In this document: positions 1 to 7,462 of the stretch, piece by piece
Layout of the letters: each line of letters opens with the position of its first letter
How positions within the stretch are numbered: position 1 is the stretch's first letter
Assembly (NCBI GenBank): GCA_019509895.1
Contig: JAEKLK010000176.1
Location: 1 to 16,562 of the forward strand
Reading direction: 5' to 3'
Length of the DNA: 16,562 bases
Source: Betaproteobacteria bacterium
GTDB taxonomy: Bacteria > Pseudomonadota > Gammaproteobacteria > Burkholderiales > SG8-39
Translations under genes and position numbers: made by a program
Notes under the pieces: generated by a model
The model's database searches: none
What the model saw: only the letters and a program-made list of their open reading frames with translations
Told to the model about the DNA's origin: nothing

Positions 1-1
1 C

Positions 2-1015
2 AGTGGTCAGGTGCTGGTCGCCGAGAAGGCCGACGAGCGCATGGAGCCCGCGTCGCTCACGAAGATGATGGCCGCCTACCTGGTGTTCGGCGCGCTGCGC
101 GACAAGAAGCTTACGCTCGAGCAGACCGTGCCTGTCTCGACACACGCCTGGCGGGCGCCCGGCTCGCGCATGTTCATCGAGCCGCGCAAGCCCGTGACGG
201 TTGATGAGCTGATCAAGGGCATGGAGATACAGTCCGGCAACGACGCGACTATCGCGCTTGCCGAGGCGGTCGCCGGCAGCGAAGAAGTATTCGTCCAGCT
301 CATGAACCGGGAGGCCGAGCGGCTCGGCCTAAAGAACACGCACTTCACGAATTCCACCGGGCTCCCGGATGCGCAGCACTACAGCTCGGCGCAGGACCTG
401 TATTCGCTCGCTGCCGCGCTGATCCGCGACTTTCCGGACGACTACGCGCGCTATTACGCGATGAAGGAGTTTCGCTACAACAACATCACGCAGCCGAACC
501 GAAATCGCCTGCTGTGGCTCGATCCGAGCGTCGACGGCGTCAAGACCGGGCACACCGAAGCGGCGGGCTATTGCCTGATCGCCTCGTCCAAGCGCGGTCC
601 GCGGCGCCTGCTCTCGGTGCTCCTCGGCGCCACCTCCGAAAACGGCCGCGCGCAGGAGTCGCAGAAGCTCCTTAACTGGGGATTCCAGTTCTACGACGCG
701 GTGAAGCTGTACGGCGCGAACGAATCGGTGCGCGGCCTCGAGGTCTGGAAGGGCGCTGCGCGCGAGGTCAAGGCCGGCCTGCGCAAGGATCTCTTCGTCA
801 CCGTGCCGAAGGGCGAGTCCGCCAAGCTCAAGGCCGAGCTCGTGTCGCAGCAGCCGCTGGTCGCGCCGGTAAGCGCGGATCAGCGCGTCGGGACGCTGCG
901 CGTCACGCTCGATGGCAAGCCGTATGCGGAATATCCGGTCGTCGCGCTGGAGACCGTCGCGCCCGCGGGCATCTTCGGTCGTGCGTGGGATACACTCAGG
1001 CTGTGGATCAAGTAG
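2..1015 (+). CDS. dacC: D-alanyl-D-alanine carboxypeptidase (PBP5/6 family), 5' truncated
   Basis: This is a low-molecular-weight penicillin-binding protein that trims the terminal D-Ala from peptidoglycan stem peptides in the periplasm. The gene runs off the left edge, so the signal peptide and the first residues are missing; the reading frame is open from base 2. All three serine-acyl-transferase motifs are visible: SLTK (catalytic Ser about residue 18 of the visible part), SGN (within IQSGNDATIAL) and KTG (within VDGVKTGHTEAAGY). A C-terminal beta domain follows. The tail PAGIFGRAWDTLRLWIK looks like the amphipathic membrane anchor of this family. The stop overlaps the start of the D-amino acid aminotransferase gene, so the two are probably co-transcribed. 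The family is certain; the choice between dacA and dacC naming is not. A GTG at 11 is an internal codon, not the start. Confidence 0.93.
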   Translation, partial: SGQVLVAEKADERMEPASLTKMMAAYLVFGALRDKKLTLEQTVPVSTHAWRAPGSRMFIEPRKPVTVDELIKGMEIQSGNDATIALAEAVAGSEEVFVQLMNREAERLGLKNTHFTNSTGLPDAQHYSSAQDLYSLAAALIRDFPDDYARYYAMKEFRYNNITQPNRNRLLWLDPSVDGVKTGHTEAAGYCLIASSKRGPRRLLSVLLGATSENGRAQESQKLLNWGFQFYDAVKLYGANESVRGLEVWKGAAREVKAGLRKDLFVTVPKGESAKLKAELVSQQPLVAPVSADQRVGTLRVTLDGKPYAEYPVVALETVAPAGIFGRAWDTLRLWIK

Positions 1016-1881
1016 TTTTCCTGAACGGCAGCTTCATGCCGCTCGCCGAGGCCAAGGTGCCGGTGCTCGACCGCGGATTCATCTTCGGCGACGGGGTGTA
1101 CGAGGTGGTCCCGGTCTACTCCAAGGTGCCCTTCCGGCTGGAAGAGCATCTGAACCGCCTCGAGCGCAGCCTCGGCGCCGTCGGCATCCGCAACCCGTAC
1201 ACGCGCGAGCAGTGGCGCGGCATCATCGCCGGCCTGATCGAGCGCCAGCCATTCGAGGACCAGGGCGTCTACTTCCAGGTGACGCGCGGCGTCGCCAAGC
1301 GCGACCACGCCTTTCCGAAGGACGCTCAGCCGACCGTCTTCATGATGTCCAATCCGCTCGTGCCGCCGCCGCGCGTGCAGGTGGAGCGCGGCGCCAGCGC
1401 GATCACCGCGCGCGACAACCGCTGGCTGCGCTGCGACATCAAGTCGATCTCGCTCATCGGCAACGTGCTGCTGCGCCAGCTTTCGGCCGAGGCCGATGCG
1501 GTCGAGACCCTCCTTTTGCGCGACGGCAAGCTGACTGAGGCGTCGTCCTCCAACGTGTTCATCGTCAGCGGCGGGGTGATCAAGTCGCCGCCGAAGAACG
1601 AGCTCATCCTTCCCGGGATCACCTACGACGTGGTGGTGGAGCTCGCCCGCGCGCACAGCATGCCCCTCGAGTTCGGCGACATTACCGAATCCGACGTGCG
1701 CACCGCGGACGAAATCTGGATCACGTCCTCCTCCAAAGAGGTGCTGGCGGTGGTCGAGCTCGACGGCAAGCCGCTCGGCGATGGCCGTCCGGGGGCGCTC
1801 TTCCGCCGCATGTACCAGCTCTACCAGGACTTCAAGCGCGAGGTCATGCGCGCGGGCCGGCGAGAGCGCATCTCCGCCTGA
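1003..1881 (+). CDS. dat: D-amino acid aminotransferase, class IV PLP enzyme
   Basis: A 292-residue fold-type IV PLP aminotransferase that interconverts D-alanine and D-glutamate with their 2-oxo acids, supplying D-amino acids for the cell wall. N-terminal VLDRGFIFGDGVYEVVPVY (residues 21-39) is typical of the D-amino acid branch rather than of branched-chain aminotransferases. The PLP lysine is K147 in RCDIKSISLIGN, and the conserved LTEASSSNVF stretch (178-186) follows. I chose the GTG at 1003, which overlaps the dacC stop and gives the usual N-terminus MDQVVFLNG. An earlier in-frame GTG at 985 would add six residues with no family support. A TACACT hexamer at 991-996 sits just upstream and could be a -10 box. 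Pairing with a D-Ala carboxypeptidase supports a D-alanine role. 4-amino-4-deoxychorismate lyase is the main alternative and is less likely. Confidence 0.9.
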   Translation: MDQVVFLNGSFMPLAEAKVPVLDRGFIFGDGVYEVVPVYSKVPFRLEEHLNRLERSLGAVGIRNPYTREQWRGIIAGLIERQPFEDQGVYFQVTRGVAKRDHAFPKDAQPTVFMMSNPLVPPPRVQVERGASAITARDNRWLRCDIKSISLIGNVLLRQLSAEADAVETLLLRDGKLTEASSSNVFIVSGGVIKSPPKNELILPGITYDVVVELARAHSMPLEFGDITESDVRTADEIWITSSSKEVLAVVELDGKPLGDGRPGALFRRMYQLYQDFKREVMRAGRRERISA

Positions 1882-1892
1882 GGTTCCTGGCG

Positions 1893-2165
1893 ATGCCCTT
1901 GGTCGCCGATAGCTCGCCGTTAGCGTTTCCCGCCGATTTCCCGATCAAGGTCATGGGCCGCAAGCAGCCGGGCTTCGCGCAGGCGGTGACGGACATCGTG
2001 CTGAAGCACGCGCCTGACTTCGATGTCGCCACGGTCGAGATGCGGCCGAGCCGCCAAGGCCGCTACCTCAGCGTTACCTGCGTAGTGCGCGCAAAGTCTC
2101 GGGAGCAGCTTGATGCTTTGTACCAGGACCTCTGCGACCATCCGGCGGTAGTCATGGTGCTATGA
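1893..2165 (+). CDS. ybeD: DUF493 (YbeD-like) small protein
   Basis: A 90-residue protein of the DUF493/YbeD family, known to adopt a small ferredoxin-like, ACT-like fold and thought to be regulatory; its function is not established. The core here is LAFPADFPIKVMGRKQPGFAQAVTDIVLKHAPDF, then a beta-rich half (GRYLSVTCVVRAKSREQLDALYQDLCDHPAVVMVL), matching the family in length and pattern. The ATG at 1893 lies 11 bases after the dat stop and has a weak purine-rich TGAGG upstream. Its stop overlaps the lipB start by ATGA (2162-2165), which implies translational coupling. The position immediately before lipB is the common one for this family and suggests a link to lipoate synthesis, but that is inference from context only. 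Confidence 0.88.
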   Translation: MPLVADSSPLAFPADFPIKVMGRKQPGFAQAVTDIVLKHAPDFDVATVEMRPSRQGRYLSVTCVVRAKSREQLDALYQDLCDHPAVVMVL

Positions 2166-2770
2166 CGGTCGTCGACGATATCGTCGTCAAGCGCCTCGGC
2201 CAGGCGCCTTATGCGCCGACGCTCGAGGCCATGCGCCGCTTCACGCTCGCACGTACCGATACCACGCCGGACGAGCTCTGGCTGCTGGAACACCCGCCGG
2301 TCTATACGCTCGGGCAGGGCGCCGCGCCGGTGCAGGTTGCCAATGGCATCCCGGTGCTCGCGGCCGACCGCGGCGGCGAAGTGACCTATCACGGCCCCGG
2401 ACAAGTAGTCGTCTATACGCTGGTCGACCTCACCCGGCGCGCTATCAAGGTGAAGGCCTTCGTACGCCTGCTCGAGCAGACGGTGATCGATCTGATCGGC
2501 CCACGCGCCGAGCGGCGGCCGGGCGCGCCGGGAGTCTATGTGGACGGTGCCAAGGTGGCGGCGCTCGGCATACGTGTAACGCGCGGCCGGGCGTACCATG
2601 GACTCGCCGTGAACGTCGACATGGACCTCGCGCCCTTTTCCGCCATCGACCCGTGCGGCTACCCGGGCCTGCGCGTCACGCAGACGCGCGATCTCGGCGT
2701 CCCCGGCACGCCGGCCGAAATCGGCGAGCACCTCGCGCAATTGCTGATAGGGCACCTCGAAGATGCGTGA
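2162..2770 (+). CDS. lipB: Octanoyl-[acyl-carrier-protein]:protein octanoyltransferase
   Basis: LipB moves the octanoyl chain from acyl carrier protein onto lipoyl domains of 2-oxoacid dehydrogenases and the glycine cleavage H protein, the first step of endogenous lipoylation in the cytoplasm. The 202-residue length is normal. Signature segments are RGGEVTYHGPGQVVVY (70-85), the catalytic lysine K131 in DGAKVAALGIRV, AYHGLAVNVDMDL (144-156), and the acyl-accepting cysteine C165 in IDPCGYPGLRVTQ. All key residues are present, so the enzyme should be active. The start overlaps the DUF493 stop by four bases and the end overlaps the lipA start by eight, so expression is coupled to both neighbours. 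There is no obvious Shine-Dalgarno sequence of its own. Confidence 0.97.
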   Translation: MTVVDDIVVKRLGQAPYAPTLEAMRRFTLARTDTTPDELWLLEHPPVYTLGQGAAPVQVANGIPVLAADRGGEVTYHGPGQVVVYTLVDLTRRAIKVKAFVRLLEQTVIDLIGPRAERRPGAPGVYVDGAKVAALGIRVTRGRAYHGLAVNVDMDLAPFSAIDPCGYPGLRVTQTRDLGVPGTPAEIGEHLAQLLIGHLEDA

Positions 2771-3695
2771 AGCGGGCGTAAAGGAAAAGGGCCAGGCAAA
2801 GACCATTCGCATCGTGCCGGTCGCCGCGCCGCTCGCGAAGCCGGCCTGGATCCGGGTACGCGCCCCGAGCCCCGATTCCCGCTTCTACGAGATCAAGCGC
2901 ATCCTGCGCGAGCAGCGCCTGCACACCGTGTGCGAAGAAGCCTCCTGTCCGAACATCGGCGAGTGCTTCGGCAAAGGCACGGCGACCTTCATGATCCTCG
3001 GGGACATCTGCACGCGCCGTTGTCCCTTCTGTGATGTGGCGCATGGCCGGCCGCTCGCGCCGGATGCGGAGGAGCCGCGCCATCTCGCCGAGACCATCGC
3101 GGCGCTCAAGCTGCGCTACGTGGTCATCACCAGCGTCGATCGCGACGATCTGCGGGACGGCGGCGCCCGGCACTTCGTCGAATGCATCCGCGCCGTGCGC
3201 GCGGCGAGCCCGCAGACCACGATCGAGGTGCTGGTGCCCGATTTCCGCGGCCGCCTCGACCGGGCGCTGGAGATCCTCGCCGCCGCGCCGCCCGACGTGA
3301 TGAACCACAACCTCGAGACCGTGCCGCGCCTCTACAAGCGGGCCCGGCCGGGCGGCGACTATAAGCACTCGCTCGAGCTGCTGCAGCGCTTCAAGGCGCT
3401 CTATCCGGAGGTACCCACCAAGTCCGGCTTGATGGTCGGCCTCGGCGAGACCGACGAGGAAATCATTGCCGTGATGCGCGATCTGCGCGCGCACGATGTG
3501 GACATGTTGACCATTGGCCAGTATCTGCAGCCCTCGCCGCATCACCTGGCGGTCGAGCGCTACGTCGAGCCGGCGATCTTCCGCCGGTTCGAAGAACACG
3601 CGACCCAGCTCGGCTTCAGGCACGCGGCCATCGGTCCGCTGGTGCGCTCGTCTTACCACGCGGACCAGCAGGCGCACGAGGCGGGCGTCGCCTAG
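2763..3695 (+). CDS. lipA: Lipoyl synthase, radical SAM enzyme
   Basis: LipA inserts two sulfur atoms into the octanoyl group attached by LipB, giving lipoyl cofactor. The 310-residue protein carries both iron-sulfur sites. The auxiliary cluster motif CX4CX5C is C57, C62 and C68 in CEEASCPNIGEC. The radical-SAM motif CX3CX2C is C83, C87 and C90 in CTRRCPFC. The C-terminal RSSYHAD (295-301) holds the conserved serine ligand of the auxiliary cluster. The start ATG lies inside the end of lipB (8-base overlap), so LipB and LipA are made from one transcript. The first 30 residues are variable and basic, as is usual in this family. There is no clear terminator after it; only a short AGAG/CTCT inverted repeat is present. 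Assignment is secure. Confidence 0.97.
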   Translation: MREAGVKEKGQAKTIRIVPVAAPLAKPAWIRVRAPSPDSRFYEIKRILREQRLHTVCEEASCPNIGECFGKGTATFMILGDICTRRCPFCDVAHGRPLAPDAEEPRHLAETIAALKLRYVVITSVDRDDLRDGGARHFVECIRAVRAASPQTTIEVLVPDFRGRLDRALEILAAAPPDVMNHNLETVPRLYKRARPGGDYKHSLELLQRFKALYPEVPTKSGLMVGLGETDEEIIAVMRDLRAHDVDMLTIGQYLQPSPHHLAVERYVEPAIFRRFEEHATQLGFRHAAIGPLVRSSYHADQQAHEAGVA

Positions 3696-3777
3696 AGCAG
3701 CTCTTGCCGCTAAAGTCGAGCGCCACGGTGAAAGGCGCGCGCTACGCCGCGCATGCAGCGACCCGGGCGGCAACGGC

Positions 3778-3783
3778 GATAAT
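3778..3783 (+). promoter_or_regulatory. Candidate -10 box (GATAAT) before the DUF4197 gene
   Basis: GATAAT matches the sigma-70 -10 consensus at 5 of 6 positions and stands out in otherwise GC-rich sequence. It ends 10 bases before the ATG at 3794, so a transcript from it would have almost no leader. I see no convincing -35 hexamer at 16-18 bp upstream. This is a tentative call from sequence alone. Confidence 0.35.
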
Positions 3784-3793
3784 CCTCGTTCTC

Positions 3794-4471
3794 ATGAGAA
3801 CACTCATTTTCGCAGCGCTGCTTGGCACGGCGATGACCGCGGCGCTCGCCCAGTTGGAGAGCATCTCGCGGCAGGACGCCACCGCGGCGCTGCGCGCTGC
3901 GCTGGAAAAGGGCAGCACGGCGGCCGTGGCGAAGCTCGGCCGGGTCGACGGCTTCCTCGGCAATCCGGCGGTGCGCATCCCACTGCCGGACTCCGCGCAG
4001 CGCGCCGAGCGCATGCTGCGCGGTGTCGGCATGGGCAGCTATGCCGATGAGCTGATCGTCACGCTGAACCGCGCCGCCGAGCAGGCGGTGCCGGAAGCGC
4101 GGACGCTCTTCGTCCAGTCGGTGAAGAAGATGACCGTGCAGGACGCCAAGGGCATCATCGCCAGCGGCGAAACCGCTGGCACGGACTACTTCCGGCGGAC
4201 GACTCGCCCGCAGCTGCACGACCGCTTTTTGCCGATCGTGCAACGCGCCACGGCCAGGGTGGATCTGGCGCAGAAGTATGACGCGTACGCGGGCAAAGCT
4301 GCAGCGGTGGGTTTGCTGCGCAAGGAAGACGCGGATCTCGACCAATATGTGACCGAGAAGGCGCTCGACGGCCTGTATCTCATGGTGGCCGAAGAGGAGA
4401 AGAAGATCCGCAAGGACCCGCTCGGCGCCGGCTCCAGCATCATCCGTAAGGTATTCGGCGCGCTGCTGTAA
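3794..4471 (+). CDS. DUF4197 family exported protein
   Basis: A 225-residue protein of the DUF4197 family, whose function is unknown. The ATG at 3794 gives a typical Sec signal peptide, MRTLIFAALLGTAMTAALA followed by Q, so the mature protein is probably periplasmic. An in-frame ATG at 3704 would put 30 extra basic residues before the signal peptide and is rejected. Family features include ISRQDATAALRAALEKGSTAAVAKLG near the N-terminus, GFLGNPAVRIPLPDS, the central FVQSVKKMTVQDAKGIIASGETAGTDYF, and the C-terminal EKALDGLYLMVAEEEKKIRKDPLGAGSSIIRKVFG. The body looks largely alpha-helical. It stands alone between lipA (98-bp gap) and the convergent polA. A near-consensus GATAAT lies just upstream. 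No catalytic motif is recognisable. Confidence 0.85.
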   Translation: MRTLIFAALLGTAMTAALAQLESISRQDATAALRAALEKGSTAAVAKLGRVDGFLGNPAVRIPLPDSAQRAERMLRGVGMGSYADELIVTLNRAAEQAVPEARTLFVQSVKKMTVQDAKGIIASGETAGTDYFRRTTRPQLHDRFLPIVQRATARVDLAQKYDAYAGKAAAVGLLRKEDADLDQYVTEKALDGLYLMVAEEEKKIRKDPLGAGSSIIRKVFGALL

Positions 4472-4476
4472 GGCGC

Positions 4477-7182
4477 CTAGTGTGCCTTGTCCCAGTTTTC
4501 GCCGACGCCTACCTCGACGACCAGCGGCACGTCGAGCTTCGCCACTGACTGCATGAGCGAGCGCACGTTTTCTCGCGTGCGCTCGATGTCCGCGTCGGGC
4601 ACCTCGAGCACGAGCTCGTCGTGCACCTGCATGATGAGCTTCGCCGCGCCCGAATCTTCGAGCCACTTCTGCACGGCGATCATCGCCAGCTTGATGAGGT
4701 CGGCAGCGGTGCCCTGCATGGGCGCGTTGATCGCCGCCCGCTCCGCGGCCTGGCGGCGCACGGGGGCGCCGCTGCGCAACTCGGGTAGCCAGAGCCGCCG
4801 GCCGAACACCGTTTCCACGTAGCCGATCTGCTTCGCGCGCGCTCGCGTTTCGTCCATGTAGCGTCGGGCGCCGGGATAGCGCGCGAAGTAGCGCTCGATG
4901 TAGGTCTGCGCCGTGCCCCGGTCGATGCCGAGGTTCTGCGCGACGCCGAAGGACGACATGCCGTAGATCAGGCCGAAGTTGATCACCTTGGCGATCCGCC
5001 GCTGGTCGCGCTCGACCTCCGACAGCGGCACGCCGAACACCTCGGCGGCCGTCGCGCGATGCACGTCCTCGCCCTCGCGGAAGGCGCGCCGCAGGTTCTC
5101 GTCGCCGGAGAGGTGCGCCATGATGCGCAGCTCGATCTGCGAGTAATCCGCTGACATGAGCTTGGCGCCCGGCGGCGCGATGAAGCAGGCACGGATGCGC
5201 CGTCCGGCGGCCGTGCGGATGGGAATGTTCTGCAGGTTGGGCTCGTTCGAGGCGAGCCGGCCGGTGACGGCGGTAGTTTGCGAATAGGTGGTGTGAACGC
5301 GCCCGGTCGCCCGGTTGATGCTTTTCGGCAGCTTGTCGGTGTAGGTGGACTTCAGCTTCGACAGCGCCCGGTGCTCGAGGATGAGGCGCGGTAGCGGATG
5401 GTCGAGCGCCAGCTCGGCGAGCGAATCCTCGTCGGTCGACGGCTGGCCCGACGGGGTCTTCTTCTTTACCGGTAGCTTCTGGCGCTCGAAGAGGATTTCC
5501 TGGATCTGCTTCGGCGAGCCGAGGTTGAAGGGCTGCCCGGCCGCCTCGTAGGCTTTCTGCTCGAGCCCGAGCATCTCGCGGCCGAGCTCCGTGCTCTGTG
5601 CTTCGAGTTTCTCGCGGTCGAGCAGCACGCCGTGGCGCTCCATCGCGAACAACACCGGCACGAGCGGCAGCTCGATCCGGTCGTAGATGAACGTCAGCTT
5701 CTCGTCCTCGGTGATGCGCGGATGCAGGATGTCGTGCAATGCGAGGATGCAGTCGGCCCTCTGCGCCGCGTACTCCGTAGCTCGTGCGACATCAAGCGCA
5801 GCGAAGGGAATGCGCGAGGCGCCCTTGCCGGCAACTTCGTCGTACGTAAGCGTGGTCCAGCCGCAGTGGCGCTGCGCAAGGCTGGCGAGCTCGTGGCGCT
5901 CGTGCACTTCGAGCACGTAGGACTCGATGATCGTATCGTGCACGCAGCCCGCGAGCCGAATGCCGTGATGCGCAAGGAGATGCGAGTCGAGCTTCGTGTC
6001 CTCCGCCACTTTGCGGCAGTCGGCTCGCTCGAGCCATGGCCTGAGCAGCGCGAGCGCGCTCTCCAGTGGCACCTGCGCCGGGGCGCCAGCGTAGTTGTGC
6101 GCGAGCGGCACATAGACCGCATCATCGCCAAAGGCGAGGGCGATGCCCACCAGGCGCGCGCTCATCGGATCGTCGGCGCTGGCGATGCAGGTGATGCCGA
6201 CGAGCGGCACGGCTTCGATCTTGAGCAGCACGTCGCGCAGCTCATCCTCCGTGAGCACCGTGCGAACGCCGCGCTGGTTCACCGCGGGCGGCGTCGGCGG
6301 AATTTCCGCCGCGGGCGTGCTCTCCACTTCCTTCAGCCAGGTTTTGAAGCCGAAGCGGTCGTACTGCGCGCGCTGGCGCGCCGGGTCCCTTTTGCCGTCC
6401 GTCAGTTGCTCGAGCGTGACCGGCAATGGCACATCGCGCTTCACCGTGAGTAGCTCGCGGGCCTTCGGCAGCCAGTCCTTCACCTTGCGCAGGTTCTCGC
6501 CCGCGAGGCCGCTGATTTCATCGGCGTGCTCGATCACGCCTTCGAGCGAGCCGTACTGCACGATCCACTTGCACGCGGTCTTCGGTCCGACCTTGTCGAC
6601 GCCCGGAATGTTGTCGATCTGGTCGCCGATCAGCGCCAGGTAATCGACGATCTTTTCCGGCGGCACGCCGAACTTGGCGCTGACGCCGGCGACGTCGAGC
6701 TTCTCGTTAGACATCGTGTTGACCCAAAGCGTGCGCTCATCGACGAGTTGCGTCAGGTCCTTGTCGCCGGTGGAGATGACGGTGCGCCAGCCGCGTGCCT
6801 TGGCCTGCTCCACGAGCGTGGCGATGACGTCGTCGGCTTCGACGCCCTCGATCACGAGCAGCGGCCAGCCGAGCGCGGTGATGGCGTCGTGCAGCGGCTC
6901 GACCTGGCGCGAGAGGTCGTCGGGCATCGCCGTGCGCGTCGCCTTGTATTGCGGATAGAGCTGGTCGCGGAAAGTGCCGCCCCGCGCATCGAACACCGCG
7001 GCGCGCGCCTGCGCCTTGTAGTCGCTGGCGAGCTTCCGCAGCATGTTCAGCACGCCATAGATGGCGCCGGTCGGCTCGCCGGTCTTGGGGCTCCGCAGCT
7101 CGGGCAGCGCGTGATAGGCGCGATATAGGTACGACGAGCCGTCGACGAGCAATAACGTGTTTTCCGGACTCTCCGCAGACAC
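4477..7182 (-). CDS. polA: DNA polymerase I with a degenerate 3'-5' exonuclease site
   Basis: A 901-residue DNA polymerase I (E. coli has 928), used in Okazaki-fragment processing and excision repair. The N-terminal 5'-3' exonuclease (about 1-290) keeps its acidic residues in LLLVDGSSYLYRA, VFDARGGTFR, EADDVIATL, STGDKDLTQL and GDQIDNIPG. The polymerase domain has motif A MSADYSQIELR (D679), the O-helix RRIAKVINFGLIYG (K732, F736, Y740) and motif C QVHDELVLE (D855). The middle 3'-5' exonuclease domain (about 310-490) is recognisable by fold-level similarity, but the usual DTET is replaced by TCIA. The E. coli D355, E357 and D501 equivalents are T331, I333 and R475; only the D424 equivalent (D399) remains. 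Proofreading is therefore probably absent. The start is a GTG at 7182, the only candidate just before TLLLVDGSS. It is convergent with the DUF4197 gene, 5 bp apart. Confidence 0.97.
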   Translation of the reverse strand: MSAESPENTLLLVDGSSYLYRAYHALPELRSPKTGEPTGAIYGVLNMLRKLASDYKAQARAAVFDARGGTFRDQLYPQYKATRTAMPDDLSRQVEPLHDAITALGWPLLVIEGVEADDVIATLVEQAKARGWRTVISTGDKDLTQLVDERTLWVNTMSNEKLDVAGVSAKFGVPPEKIVDYLALIGDQIDNIPGVDKVGPKTACKWIVQYGSLEGVIEHADEISGLAGENLRKVKDWLPKARELLTVKRDVPLPVTLEQLTDGKRDPARQRAQYDRFGFKTWLKEVESTPAAEIPPTPPAVNQRGVRTVLTEDELRDVLLKIEAVPLVGITCIASADDPMSARLVGIALAFGDDAVYVPLAHNYAGAPAQVPLESALALLRPWLERADCRKVAEDTKLDSHLLAHHGIRLAGCVHDTIIESYVLEVHERHELASLAQRHCGWTTLTYDEVAGKGASRIPFAALDVARATEYAAQRADCILALHDILHPRITEDEKLTFIYDRIELPLVPVLFAMERHGVLLDREKLEAQSTELGREMLGLEQKAYEAAGQPFNLGSPKQIQEILFERQKLPVKKKTPSGQPSTDEDSLAELALDHPLPRLILEHRALSKLKSTYTDKLPKSINRATGRVHTTYSQTTAVTGRLASNEPNLQNIPIRTAAGRRIRACFIAPPGAKLMSADYSQIELRIMAHLSGDENLRRAFREGEDVHRATAAEVFGVPLSEVERDQRRIAKVINFGLIYGMSSFGVAQNLGIDRGTAQTYIERYFARYPGARRYMDETRARAKQIGYVETVFGRRLWLPELRSGAPVRRQAAERAAINAPMQGTAADLIKLAMIAVQKWLEDSGAAKLIMQVHDELVLEVPDADIERTRENVRSLMQSVAKLDVPLVVEVGVGENWDKAH

Positions 7183-7260
7183 GATGACACAAGGGAAGCT
7201 ACTGAAGGCGCCCGGCCTCGGCCGCGAGATCTGCGCGCGCGCGGCGTGGAGCTGTTCGGC

Positions 7261-7269
7261 ATTATGGCA
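7261..7269 (-). promoter_or_regulatory. Candidate extended -10 promoter for polA
   Basis: On the minus strand this reads TGCCATAAT: a TGn extension followed by CATAAT, 5 of 6 matches to TATAAT. No strong -35 element is visible at 16-18 bp, which is acceptable for an extended -10 promoter. Transcription would begin roughly 70 bases before the polA GTG. It is the best promoter-like sequence on this strand in the gap. Confidence 0.35.
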
Positions 7270-7348
7270 GAGCCGCGGTCAGTGTGTTCGGCAGCGCGCG
7301 TGAAGCGCTGATGTTCGCCAAATTCGCGGGCGGCTATATCGTGCTGCG

Positions 7349-7450
7349 GTGAACGAGCCGCGCGAAGTAGTCCATGCAATCTTCAAGTTCTACGACAAGC
7401 GCGGCTTCAAGTCTTCGCCGGCCGAGCGCGAGGTGCTGCTGAACCTTTAG
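7349..7450 (+). CDS. Possible small protein, 33 residues
   Basis: A GTG-initiated frame encodes a 33-residue, charged, helix-prone peptide beginning NEPREVVHAIFKFYDKRGF after the start and ending in AEREVLLNL. I do not recognise a family. Points in favour are protein-like composition, a TATATC hexamer at 7335-7340 eight bases before the GTG (the same spacing seen before other genes here), and a stop only 12 bases before the DUF2782 ATG. The frame is open back to 7304, but there is no better start codon. Points against are the short length and the lack of a Shine-Dalgarno sequence. It could be a real small gene or chance open sequence in GC-rich DNA. Confidence 0.35.
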   Translation: MNEPREVVHAIFKFYDKRGFKSSPAEREVLLNL

Positions 7451-7456
7451 TAGAAT
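7451..7456 (+). promoter_or_regulatory. Candidate -10 box (TAGAAT) before DUF2782–thrB
   Basis: TAGAAT matches the -10 consensus at 5 of 6 positions and ends 6 bases before the ATG at 7463. I could not find a good -35 at normal spacing. If functional, it would give a leaderless or nearly leaderless mRNA for the DUF2782–thrB unit. Confidence 0.35.
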
Positions 7457-7462
7457 GCGGCA

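Larger units (their letters stand above)
7183..7462. other. Divergent intergenic region between polA and the DUF2782 gene
   Basis: This 280-bp gap separates the divergent polA and DUF2782–thrB units and should hold promoters for both. I see an extended -10 candidate for polA on the minus strand (7261-7269), a TAGAAT box close to the DUF2782 start (7451-7456), and a possible 33-residue ORF on the plus strand (7349-7450). There is no RNA gene, repeat or terminator that I can support. Confidence 0.6.

Noticed and set aside
880..1656. 258-codon minus-strand frame opposite dacC and dat
   Set aside because: It crosses the junction of two well-supported plus-strand genes and its translation is His/Arg/Ala-rich without motifs.
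3696..3715. Short inverted repeat AGAG-CAG-CTCT after lipA as a terminator
   Set aside because: The stem is only four base pairs and there is no T-tract.
2676..3773. 365-codon open frame on the minus strand opposite lipA
   Set aside because: lipA has all its iron-sulfur motifs on the plus strand; the opposite translation is compositionally biased and matches nothing.
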